A stretch of DNA of 16,947 nucleotides from JAHBVL01 sp964461025 (GTDB lineage Bacteria; Chloroflexota; Chloroflexia; Thermomicrobiales; UBA6265), in assembly GCA_964461025.1 (NCBI GenBank), contig CAYWSE010000078.1, positions 1 to 16,947 of the forward strand. The letters are read 5' to 3'. The notes under the pieces are model-generated. The model did not search any database. It worked only from the letters and a program-made list of their open reading frames with translations, and was not told the DNA's origin. Shown piece by piece: positions 6,140-12,819 of the stretch. Position numbers and translations under genes: made by a program. Numbering within the stretch: position 1 is the first letter of the stretch; every line of letters begins with the position of its first letter.

Positions 6140-6724
6140 CTATCCTGCCGGCGATGCTTCGGGGCTTGCTGCTCCTCCCGCCTCTACCGGCTCCAGGTTG
6201 ATCGTCACGTCGATCGTGCCATCGCCGTTGTCGACCAGTTTGGCCTCGCCTTGCCATCCTGATCCGTTCACTTCGTTCAGGGTGACTTCCAGCTCGCCAC
6301 TGTCGGCAGTCCCGGTGATCGCCCCGCAGGTGATGTAGTTGCCGATGTTCTCTTCGCTCTCGTGGATGTTGATCACATGGTCGGCAATGTCATCGAAGGT
6401 TGCCGAGATCGTCGTCGTGCTTGTGGCCACGGCGTCGGCATACTCCTCCTCGCCCTCGACACCAGCCATGGGCGTGCCCAAGTGCTCCATCTCTGCTTCC
6501 GGTGAACTCAGCTCTTCACCGGACGCGACGTTGTTCAGCGGGAAAACGACCTCGCCGACGGCATCGCACGTGCCGTTGTGAATGTGGGCGGGATGATTAT
6601 GCTCACCCGCCACCGGCGTGGCGCTGTCCTGGGCGCGTACCGTCTGCGGGACCGCCACCAGCCCGCCAATCAACGCGATGGCAGCCAACGCAGCCACCAT
6701 CAATCCCCAACGTGTTCTGTTCAT
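6140..6724 (-). CDS. Secreted His- and Cys-containing protein (CHRD-like)
   Basis: A 194-residue exported protein. A signal peptide covers about 1-31 (ending in QTVRA) and is followed by QDSATPVAG. A histidine cluster HNHPAHIHNGTC spans 42-53, then comes GEVVFPLNNV. A second element, HVINIHESEENIGNYITCG, ends at Cys133. The two cysteines (53 and 133) could form a disulfide and the histidines could bind metal. Final strands read GELEVTLNEVNGSGWQGEAK. The layout recalls CHRD-type and related secreted proteins of Thermomicrobia-like bacteria, but I do not assign a function. The ATG at 6724 has AAAGGAG 6 nt upstream. It lies 100 nt downstream of the permease operon on the same strand, with a palindrome at 6758-6775 between them, so it may have its own promoter. 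Confidence 0.85.
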   Translation of the reverse strand: MNRTRWGLMVAALAAIALIGGLVAVPQTVRAQDSATPVAGEHNHPAHIHNGTCDAVGEVVFPLNNVASGEELSSPEAEMEHLGTPMAGVEGEEEYADAVATSTTTISATFDDIADHVINIHESEENIGNYITCGAITGTADSGELEVTLNEVNGSGWQGEAKLVDNGDGTIDVTINLEPVEAGGAASPEASPAG

Positions 6725-6757
6725 CGCATGCTCCTTTACCGGCCACGACGAAAACGA

Positions 6758-6775
6758 TGCGACAGACGTGTCGCA
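6758..6775. promoter_or_regulatory. Perfect palindrome, candidate operator
   Basis: TGCGACA and TGTCGCA flank GACG, 33 nt upstream of the start codon of the secreted His/Cys protein and after the permease stop. The position suits a repressor site or a leader hairpin. No promoter elements of quality were found around it. Confidence 0.4.
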
Positions 6776-6824
6776 CCGGCGACGATGCATACGCCGTGCC
6801 ATGCCGGGAGTCAGGGGATGCGTG

Positions 6825-7751
6825 CTATCGGCTGCGATGCCGGGGGTCGAGAGCGTCGCGCAGACCATCGCCTACCAGGTTGAACGCCAGCACGGTGATG
6901 AAGATAGCCAGACCGGGGAAAAAGGTCAGCCACCAGGCGCCGGACTGTAACTCGCGCTGGCCGTCCTGCAGCATGTTCCCCCACGACGGCGTGGGAATCT
7001 GAACGCCAAGACCGAGGTAGCTGAGACTCGCTTCGAGAAGGATGGCGAACGACAGCCAGATCGTGGCCTGCACGATGATTACGGCCAGGGCATTGGGGAA
7101 GAGGTGGCGCATCATGATCCGTGAGGAAGAGGCGCCGATCGAACGGGCCGCGGTGACGTATTCCAACCCTTTCAGCATCAAAAACTGCCCGCGCACGAGC
7201 CGGGCGGTGCCCGGCCAGGCGGTCAGGCCGATCACCACGATGGTGGTCGTCAGACTCGGTTGGAAGAGCGACGCCGCCGTGATCAACAGGAGTATCAACG
7301 GTATGGCGAGCAGCACATCGGTCGAGCGCATCACGATCTGATCGACGACGCCGCCAAAATACCCCGCCATCGAACCGAGTGCCACACCAATCGTCATGAC
7401 GATCGCTACCGCCGCGAAACCGGTCGCCAACGAGACACGTCCGCCCACCACCAGCCTGGCCCAGACGTCACGCGTGTTGCGGTCGGTTCCCATCCAGTGC
7501 TCGGCCGAGGGCGGTTTCGAACGCATGCCGGGTTCGAGCGCGGTTTCGTCATAGCGCTGAATCAGGGGCGCGGCGATCGCCGCGGCGTAAAAAATGGCGA
7601 TAATGATCAGTCCGACTACCGCCAGGCGGTTTCGCATGAAGCGCTTGATCGTCTGGTGCTTGCGTACCTTCGGCAGACCGCTGAGGAGTTCGTCGGCGGA
7701 AGCCAGTTCGAGCGCGCGCCCGGTTTCGTTGTCGAGTCCCAGTTCGGCCAT
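6825..7751 (-). CDS. ABC transporter permease, DppC/OppC-like
   Basis: One of the two membrane subunits of a dipeptide/oligopeptide/nickel-type importer; 308 residues. A cytosolic N-terminal tail precedes the first membrane helix (LAVVGLIIIAIFYAAAIAAPL). A periplasmic segment with HWMGTDRNTRDVWARLVVGGR, a DppC-family hallmark, leads into the BPD-type permease domain. The EAA-type loop that docks with the ATPase reads AARSIGASSSRIMMRHLFPN. LEASLSYLGLGVQIPTPSWG and GDGLRDALDPR are typical C-terminal family motifs. The ATG at 7751 has GAGG 6 nt upstream and starts 8 nt after the preceding permease stop, so the two are translationally linked. No ATPase gene follows; the next gene is a secreted protein. 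Confidence 0.95.
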   Translation of the reverse strand: MAELGLDNETGRALELASADELLSGLPKVRKHQTIKRFMRNRLAVVGLIIIAIFYAAAIAAPLIQRYDETALEPGMRSKPPSAEHWMGTDRNTRDVWARLVVGGRVSLATGFAAVAIVMTIGVALGSMAGYFGGVVDQIVMRSTDVLLAIPLILLLITAASLFQPSLTTTIVVIGLTAWPGTARLVRGQFLMLKGLEYVTAARSIGASSSRIMMRHLFPNALAVIIVQATIWLSFAILLEASLSYLGLGVQIPTPSWGNMLQDGQRELQSGAWWLTFFPGLAIFITVLAFNLVGDGLRDALDPRHRSR

Positions 7752-7759
7752 TCCGCGCC

Positions 7760-8716
7760 TCAATCCGTCAGCTTGACGCGCGGATCAACCAGCACGTAGA
7801 CAAAATCGGTGACGACGCTGGCCACCATTACGGCGAACCCCGTCAACATCGTCACTCCGAGAATGACGGGATAGTCGCGCCGGGTGATTGCGTTGAAGGC
7901 GAGATCGCCGAGTCCCGGCCACGCGAAGATTTGCTCGATAATGACCGTCCCGCTGAGAATCTGCGGGAATTGCAGACCGATGACGGTGACCATCGGGATC
8001 ATCGCGTTGCGCAAGGCATGCCGGAAGAGGACTGGGCGAGACGACAACCCCTTCGCCTTGGCGACCCGGATGTAGTCCTGACCGATGACTTCGAGCATGG
8101 CCGAGCGCATGAAGCGAGCAAAATAGGCGATGCTGGGTAGTGCGGCCACCGTCACCGGCAGCACGAAGAACTTCGCGCGCTCGGGCCAGGGATAGTCCGC
8201 CTGTCCGGCGCTCAACACCGGCAACCAACCAAGCTCGACCGCAATCCAGATCTGCAGCAGGAGCGCCAACCAGAAGCTGGGCAGCGCAAGCCCGACGAAC
8301 GAACCGATCGTCACCATATTGTCGATTCTCGAGTACTGGCGGGTAGCAGAGATGATGCCGACCGGGATAGCGATCATCAACGCGATGCTCAGCGCAATGC
8401 CCTGCAGCTGAATCGTCGCCCACATGCGTTCGAGAACGAGATCGAATACCGGTGCGTTGTTGAAGGCATAGGAGCGGCCGAGATCCCCATGCAGCAAGTT
8501 GTTCAGCCAATTCAGGTACTGAACTGGCAATGAATCGTTCAACCCGTAGTTTTCCCGGGCCTGTTCCATGATTTGAGGATTTGTGGCGGCTTGCGGTCCG
8601 ACCAATGCAAGGAGAGGATCGCCGGGCGCGGCATGAATCATCGCAAACATCAGGATGCTCAGCCCGAGCATCAGTGGGATGAGCAGCAACACCCTGCGCG
8701 CCATATACGCGGCCAT
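7760..8716 (-). CDS. ABC transporter permease, DppB/OppB-like
   Basis: Partner membrane subunit of the first importer; 318 residues, a normal length. The N-terminus MAAYMARRVLLLIPLMLGLSI and the following MIHAAPGDPL are diagnostic of the DppB family. A periplasmic stretch with YGLNDSLPVQYLNWL precedes the permease domain. The EAA-type loop reads AKAKGLSSRPVLFRHALRNAMIP, followed by GTVIIEQIFAWPGLGDL and a C-terminal FVYVLVDPRVKL. The start at 8716 has GAGAGG 6 nt upstream. It is separated from the binding-protein gene by 140 nt that contain a strong hairpin, which probably lowers expression of the permeases relative to the binding protein. Confidence 0.95.
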   Translation of the reverse strand: MAAYMARRVLLLIPLMLGLSILMFAMIHAAPGDPLLALVGPQAATNPQIMEQARENYGLNDSLPVQYLNWLNNLLHGDLGRSYAFNNAPVFDLVLERMWATIQLQGIALSIALMIAIPVGIISATRQYSRIDNMVTIGSFVGLALPSFWLALLLQIWIAVELGWLPVLSAGQADYPWPERAKFFVLPVTVAALPSIAYFARFMRSAMLEVIGQDYIRVAKAKGLSSRPVLFRHALRNAMIPMVTVIGLQFPQILSGTVIIEQIFAWPGLGDLAFNAITRRDYPVILGVTMLTGFAVMVASVVTDFVYVLVDPRVKLTD

Positions 8717-8799
8717 GGAACGCCTCTCAATTGCGAGGTGACTGGTGACTCATTGGCGGCAATGAACAACACGTTGCCTGGAGTCAGAACGATAGCGCT

Positions 8800-8830
8800 C
8801 CCTCCTTTCCCGGCAATCGGGAAAGGAGGG
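8800..8830. repeat. 13-bp perfect stem-loop between binding-protein and permease genes
   Basis: CCCTCCTTTCCCG (8800-8812) and CGGGAAAGGAGGG (8818-8830) enclose a 5-nt loop. It is transcribed within the importer operon just after the binding-protein stop. No T-run follows, so it is better seen as an mRNA-stabilising or attenuating hairpin than as a full terminator. A hairpin in the same position exists in the second importer operon (16031-16060). Confidence 0.75.
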
Positions 8831-8856
8831 GCGGATTCGAATGAGAGAGGCCAGCG

Positions 8857-10491
8857 CTACGCCGCAGGACCTGTCATCTGAGCCAGTGAACGGAAGATGC
8901 CGCCGTCGAGGTTGCTGTTCTGGTAGTTCTCGAACTCAGCCCGAACGACATAGAGGAATGGGCGATACCACGCCCAGTGCATCGGCACCTCGTCCATGAG
9001 GATGGCCTGAATCTGCTGATAGATTGGCTTCGCCGCGTCGACTTCGAGCGTCTGCTTCGCCTGGGTCAGCAGGTCGTCGAGCTCCGGAGTGCTGAAGCCA
9101 GAGTGATTCTGGCTGGACGACGAGTGGAACTGCTCGAAAAGCTGGCTTGGCTCAGCCGTAACGCCGGCGAAGTCGGCCCCGACGATCTGGAAGTCGTAGG
9201 TCGAAGTCGTTCGCTCTACCAGCGTTGCCCACTCGATGAACTCGACATTGGCCTTGACGCCGATCTGCTCCCAGTCGGCCTGGCACCGAATGAGCCAGTC
9301 TTCCCGCAGCACGTTGCCGGCATTGCAGAGCATGTTCACTTCGATATCCGTTGCTCCCGCTTCTTCCAGCAGCGCCCGCGCGCCATCTGGATCGTAGGGA
9401 ATCTGCGGCGCTTCAGGATCGAACGCCCAGCTTCCGGGTGCAATCGGTCCCTTGCCTGCTTCGCCCAGCCCGAGCAGCGAGCTGGCGACATACTCATCGA
9501 CGTTGACCGCCATCGCCAGCGCCCGGCGAACACGCTTGTCATTCAGTGGGGCTTCCCGGGTGTTGAAGAACGAACCGTTCGGCTGGGTAAAGGGTGGAAC
9601 GAGCAGCGACAGATCCGCGTTCTGCTCCAGCTCCCCCGCCAGAGTCGGCGCCGGATAGAGCGAGCCATCGATATCGGAGGACTGGAGGGCATTGACCAGC
9701 GCCGCCGAGTCAGCGATCGTTCGATGGATGAATCGCTGAATCTCAGGCTTGCCGGGTTCCCAGAAGTTCGGATTCGCGGTCGCCACAAAGTCCGCGCCGA
9801 CGCTCCAGCTCTCGAAAATGTACGGTCCGGCCCCGACCGGCGAGTCCTGGAAGAACGCCTCCGTCGACGCCCGGCTCAGATCCTTACCTTCCAGCAGAGC
9901 CTTCGGTACGACATGGACGAAGTGGAGGTTGTAGAGGAATGGAGCATTCGGTTCGGCAAGGGTGATTCTGAGTGTCTTGTCATCGAGAACTTCAATCCCC
10001 GAAACGCTGTCCGCCTCGCCAGCCGCATACTCGGCGGCGCCGGCGATCTGCTCGAATTTGACCGACACCGTTGACGCCGTCTGCGGGTTGAGAAATCCCT
10101 CGAGCGTAAATTTCACGTCCTCAGCGGTGAGCTCAGTGCCATCGGAGAACTGGATACTGGGCTGCAGGCTGAAGGTGAAAGTGAGACCATCAACCTCCCA
10201 TGATGCGGCGACGCCGGGAATCGGCTCGAAGGTGCCCGGATCGACCCGCACGAACTCATCGAAGAGCATCTGGAAGCGCCACTCGGTTTCCGAGTTGTCT
10301 GCGCCATGGAAGGGATTCAAAGTGTCCGCTTCGCCCAGGGTACCGATCAGAATTGAGGATTCGTTCTGCGCCAGGGCCATGTATCGCGTTGCGGGGCTGG
10401 CAAGCGCCATCGCCGCTGCGGCTGTTGTGCCGCCAATCAGCGAGCGTCGTGAGACTCGCCACTTGATCGGGTCTGATTTCCGCGTGGTCAT
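8857..10491 (-). CDS. ABC transporter substrate-binding protein, family 5 (peptide/nickel type)
   Basis: Extracytoplasmic solute receptor for the first importer; 544 residues. The N-terminus carries a twin-arginine export signal: SRRSLIGG at 14-21, then an Ala-rich core and ALAQNE. This implies export in a folded state by the Tat route. ILIGTLGEADTLNPFHGAD is the usual start of family 5 mature domains. FSDGTELTAEDVKFTLEGF and YEPD-type segments such as IPYDPDGARALLEEAG are family hallmarks. No lipobox cysteine is present, so how it stays at the cell surface is unclear. The ATG at 10491 has AAGGAG 6 nt upstream. A candidate promoter sits at 10596-10624. Ligand class (peptide, nickel or other) cannot be decided from sequence. 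Confidence 0.95.
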   Translation of the reverse strand: MTTRKSDPIKWRVSRRSLIGGTTAAAAMALASPATRYMALAQNESSILIGTLGEADTLNPFHGADNSETEWRFQMLFDEFVRVDPGTFEPIPGVAASWEVDGLTFTFSLQPSIQFSDGTELTAEDVKFTLEGFLNPQTASTVSVKFEQIAGAAEYAAGEADSVSGIEVLDDKTLRITLAEPNAPFLYNLHFVHVVPKALLEGKDLSRASTEAFFQDSPVGAGPYIFESWSVGADFVATANPNFWEPGKPEIQRFIHRTIADSAALVNALQSSDIDGSLYPAPTLAGELEQNADLSLLVPPFTQPNGSFFNTREAPLNDKRVRRALAMAVNVDEYVASSLLGLGEAGKGPIAPGSWAFDPEAPQIPYDPDGARALLEEAGATDIEVNMLCNAGNVLREDWLIRCQADWEQIGVKANVEFIEWATLVERTTSTYDFQIVGADFAGVTAEPSQLFEQFHSSSSQNHSGFSTPELDDLLTQAKQTLEVDAAKPIYQQIQAILMDEVPMHWAWYRPFLYVVRAEFENYQNSNLDGGIFRSLAQMTGPAA

Positions 10492-10595
10492 TCTCCACTC
10501 CTTTTCTGTTGTTTCCTGCAGTGCGACGTCGGATGCTCGTTCGTCGGCAGCAGTTTTCCACGCCGCACCTGCGGCATCACCGGGAGACTCGGTGA

Positions 10596-10624
10596 GGCTA
10601 ACAGAGGCTTGGAAAATGTGTCAA
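10596..10624 (-). promoter_or_regulatory. Candidate promoter of the first importer operon
   Basis: On the minus strand TTGACA (10619-10624) is perfect and is followed after 17 nt by TTAGCC (10596-10601), a poor -10. It lies in the 173-nt space between the DUF6141-like gene and the binding-protein gene, giving a leader of about 100 nt. Confidence 0.4.
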
Positions 10625-10664
10625 GGACGTGCGGGGCTGTGCCGGCGCGGTGACCCAATCCCCG

Positions 10665-11156
10665 TCAGCGATCCGACTTCATCGTCGCGATGGCTGTTGC
10701 CAACTCATCGGGGAGGCTCGAACCGACCAATACGCGGTCGCCATTCGTCAGAACGAGTTGTACTCCGGTGTCGCCATGCATCAGGTAGGCGCGATCGCTC
10801 CCCCACCCGCGGATGCCCCAGCCGCCATAGTTACGGATCGGATTGACTGTCCGTTTGCCGAACGTCGCAATCGTCTCGGCGGGGATCTCACGATGAGAGA
10901 AGGGCCAGACCTCGATGGCAAGCCTGTCGCTGGCCACGGTCGTACGCACGTGCATCAGCAGGAGCAGCGCCGGTAGCCCAACCCCGATCAGGAGAGTCAG
11001 GAGCACCATGCCCCAGTCGCTCACGGGATTCGTGCCCACCGGTTTTCCGCGCACGATCTGCTGGACGAACATCGCCCATGTGGCCAGGACCAGGACCGCG
11101 ACGATCAGCAGAATGAACGGCTGGCGGAAATACTGTCTTTCCGTAAAGATCGGCAT
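10665..11156 (-). CDS. DUF6141-like membrane protein
   Basis: 163 residues. Two N-terminal membrane helices (about 13-31 and 50-68) are separated by a loop FVQQIVRGKPVGTNPVSDWG. A soluble C-terminal half of mostly beta strands contains IRNYGGWGIRGWGSDRAYLMHG and GVQLVLTNGDRVLVGSSLPDEL. This combination matches my memory of the DUF6141 family, whose function is unknown; the soluble part resembles a small PH-like domain. The ATG at 11156 has GAGG 5 nt upstream and lies 30 nt after the lipoate ligase stop, so it is probably co-transcribed with the ligase genes. Confidence 0.75.
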   Translation of the reverse strand: MPIFTERQYFRQPFILLIVAVLVLATWAMFVQQIVRGKPVGTNPVSDWGMVLLTLLIGVGLPALLLLMHVRTTVASDRLAIEVWPFSHREIPAETIATFGKRTVNPIRNYGGWGIRGWGSDRAYLMHGDTGVQLVLTNGDRVLVGSSLPDELATAIATMKSDR

Positions 11157-11186
11157 CGAAACCTCTACGCGAGCCGGCGCCGAAGG

Positions 11187-11987
11187 TCAGGGCAGCGCAT
11201 GGATCCACTCCTTCGACCCGAATTTGCTCTCGACGAGCGCGCCGGCCCGATGGCGCTCATCATCGCTGATGCCTCCCGGCCGGAGGCCGTGCCGATCGCG
11301 GAAGGTCGCGACCAGGTGGTCGATGATCGCGGCGCGCGTCAGTCCTGTTTGTTGACTGAGCGGGCCGACCCGCTTGTCGGCCGACCGAATCCCCTTGTCG
11401 CTCAGTTTTTCCTGACCGATGCGCAGCACCTCGAGCATGAGTGGGATATTCATCTGGTAGGCCATCGTGGTGTGATGGAGGATCGCCCCACCCCGGCGGG
11501 CCTGCGCCGCGCCTCCGATCTTGCCGCCTTCGGAGGTGATGTCGTTCAGCGGCTGGTACCACGCATCGATGCCCAGATCGCGCAGTGCCTCGATGACCCA
11601 GGCGTCCATGAAAGCATAGGAATCGGCGAAACTGAGTCCCTGCACAAGCGATTCCGGCGCGAAGATCGAGTAGGTGATGGCTCCTTCAGGTTCGATGAAC
11701 ATCGCCCCGCCGCCCGAAATGCGCCTCACCAGCTGGACGCCGCGATCGGCCGCCGCGTCCTCGTTCACCTCGTTGCGCACCGACTGGAAGCGACCGAGCA
11801 CCACACAGCGATCGGTCCAGCCCCAGATGCGCAATGCCGGCGGCCGGGCTCCCTTGCCGACATCGAGAGTGAGCACTTCGTCGAGCGACATGTTCATCGG
11901 CGGCGGGGTCGCTTCCTCGGCGATCAGTTCCCAATCAATGGCCCGCCACCTGGCCAGCTGTGCCTCGCGATCGAGCATCAAACTCAT
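11187..11987 (-). CDS. Lipoate-protein ligase A, catalytic subunit
   Basis: Cytosolic enzyme that activates lipoate with ATP and attaches it to lipoyl domains; 266 residues. Family motifs: MNMSLDEVL near residue 31, the lipoate-binding RRISGGGAMF at 88-97, and the adenylate-binding lysine Lys156 in GGKIGGAAQ. The sequence ends soon after the catalytic domain, and the C-terminal accessory domain that Escherichia coli LplA carries is missing. It is encoded by the preceding gene, whose stop codon overlaps this ATG by 4 nt (ATGA), so the two are translationally coupled. The Shine-Dalgarno signal is weak, in line with coupling. An octanoyltransferase of the LipM type is the main alternative; the adjacent accessory-domain gene favours lipoate ligase. 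Confidence 0.85.
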   Translation of the reverse strand: MSLMLDREAQLARWRAIDWELIAEEATPPPMNMSLDEVLTLDVGKGARPPALRIWGWTDRCVVLGRFQSVRNEVNEDAAADRGVQLVRRISGGGAMFIEPEGAITYSIFAPESLVQGLSFADSYAFMDAWVIEALRDLGIDAWYQPLNDITSEGGKIGGAAQARRGGAILHHTTMAYQMNIPLMLEVLRIGQEKLSDKGIRSADKRVGPLSQQTGLTRAAIIDHLVATFRDRHGLRPGGISDDERHRAGALVESKFGSKEWIHALP

Positions 11988-12319
11988 GAGAAACCCCGGT
12001 CTCCACCCCCGGCGCCGGCGTCATCGACGGCTTCCGCATCGAGACCGCGGCGCACCGCCGTCGCCAGCGCTTCCGGGGATGAGCCGAGCCATTCGACATC
12101 CGTCGGTATGGCCGCGGCGATGCGTTGGGAGAGGGCTTCTTCATTCAGGTCTGAGGGGGCGCCATCGAGCGCTGAGGTGATGGCGCCGAGCGCGTCTTCG
12201 GGATAGAGAAAGAAGTCTCCATGAACTTTGACGTCGCGGAGCTTGCCGTCTTCCAGTGAGAAATCGACGGCGACGAGCTTGCCGCCAGGTGTTTTGAACG
12301 AGCCACGCCGAATGGACAT
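11984..12319 (-). CDS. Lipoate-protein ligase accessory subunit (LplB-like C-terminal domain)
   Basis: 111 residues. MSIRRGSFKTPGGKLVAVDFSLEDGK is followed by a predicted strand-helix unit around HGDFFLYPEDALGAI and a helical segment SDLNEEALSQRIAAAI, the arrangement of the lipoate ligase C-terminal domain. In bipartite ligases, such as that of Thermoplasma acidophilum, this domain is a separate protein needed for lipoate activation. Here it lies directly upstream of, and overlaps, the catalytic subunit gene. The ATG at 12319 is chosen because the family match begins there; AAAGGA lies 10 nt upstream. The last 15 residues are low-complexity (DDAGAGGGDRG). Confidence 0.8.
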   Translation of the reverse strand: MSIRRGSFKTPGGKLVAVDFSLEDGKLRDVKVHGDFFLYPEDALGAITSALDGAPSDLNEEALSQRIAAAIPTDVEWLGSSPEALATAVRRGLDAEAVDDAGAGGGDRGFS

Positions 12320-12441
12320 GGTATGAGCGTCCTTTCCAGATGTATGGCGGTGCGCCCGATGTGCGATCCGGGCAACCGCTGCGTGAGAAATGGTACTGCT
12401 GAAGGCGAGGAGGCGAAGATGCGTCTGCCTCATCCCCGTAG

Positions 12442-12463
12442 GCATTGACCTCCGTGTCGATGC
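12442..12463 (-). repeat. Dispersed palindromic repeat A, copy 4
   Basis: Arms GCATTGAC and GTCGATGC around CTCCGT; one change turns a C-G into a U-G pair when transcribed. Followed by CCTGG as in copies 1 and 2. Copy 5 starts 44 nt later. Confidence 0.8.
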
Positions 12464-12485
12464 CCTGGTCAAGTCATCGCCGTAG

Positions 12486-12507
12486 CCATCGACCTCCGTG
12501 TCGATGC
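12486..12507 (-). repeat. Dispersed palindromic repeat A, copy 5
   Basis: CCATCGAC and GTCGATGC around CTCCGT, with the outermost pair mismatched. Copies 4 and 5 form a direct pair with identical loops. The spacer 12320-12812 holds these repeats, a weak inverted repeat (CCCTTTCCC at 12642, GGGAAAGGG at 12691) and repeat C, but no credible gene. Confidence 0.75.
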
Positions 12508-12732
12508 CCTGCAAGAAATGAAACGGGTATTTCCACTAGCTCCACCAGGTGATGCTTTCCCACTGCGTTTCTTGTGTAGCGCCGACACGAATGCAAGTCG
12601 AAATCTCAACCGGGATACGCCGTACAGCCCCCTATCCCCGGCCCTTTCCCCCGCTGTTCAGACGCGTTGGCGAGAACGTGGTTGACGCGAGGGAAAGGGA
12701 GAACGGTTGGTAGCGGGGTTTGAGTAGGGTCT

Positions 12733-12770
12733 GGGTGGCGCCGGGCGCACGCTGTGCGCGGCTACGGGAG
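12733..12770 (-). repeat. Dispersed repeat C, single copy
   Basis: On the minus strand it reads CTCCCGTAGCCGCGCAC, then AGCGTGCGCCCGGCG and CCACCC, closely matching the units at 2431-2531. Repeat A lies downstream in the same orientation, as at 2401-2655, so the composite order is kept. Confidence 0.65.
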
Positions 12771-12790
12771 TGGTTGAAGAAATTTGGGGG

Positions 12791-12819
12791 TTGACAAGGA
12801 GGAACATGTGTTCTAAAGT
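12791..12819 (+). promoter_or_regulatory. Strong orphan promoter with SOS-box palindrome
   Basis: TTGACA (12791-12796), 17-nt spacer, TAAAGT (12814-12819). The spacer ends in GAACATGTGTTC (12802-12813), a full match to the Gram-positive-type SOS consensus GAACRNRYGTTC and directly against the -10. It points away from the lipoate ligase genes and into the 3' end of the oppositely oriented toroid gene. Two hairpins follow within 100 nt. Same geometry as 1934-1906. Confidence 0.65.

Noticed and set aside
8832..8844. GCGGATTCGAATG considered as a tRNA T-loop
   Set aside because: No matching acceptor, anticodon or D arms around it.
8977..10074. 365-codon plus-strand open frame opposite the first binding protein
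   Set aside because: Arg-rich antisense shadow without family features.
11199..12206. 335-codon plus-strand open frame opposite the lipoate ligase genes
   Set aside because: Covers two recognised genes on the other strand; composition is typical of a GC-driven shadow.
12442..12507. Pair of direct repeats 44 nt apart, considered as a CRISPR array
   Set aside because: Only two units, the spacing is one short interval, the repeat is itself dispersed elsewhere, and no cas gene is nearby.
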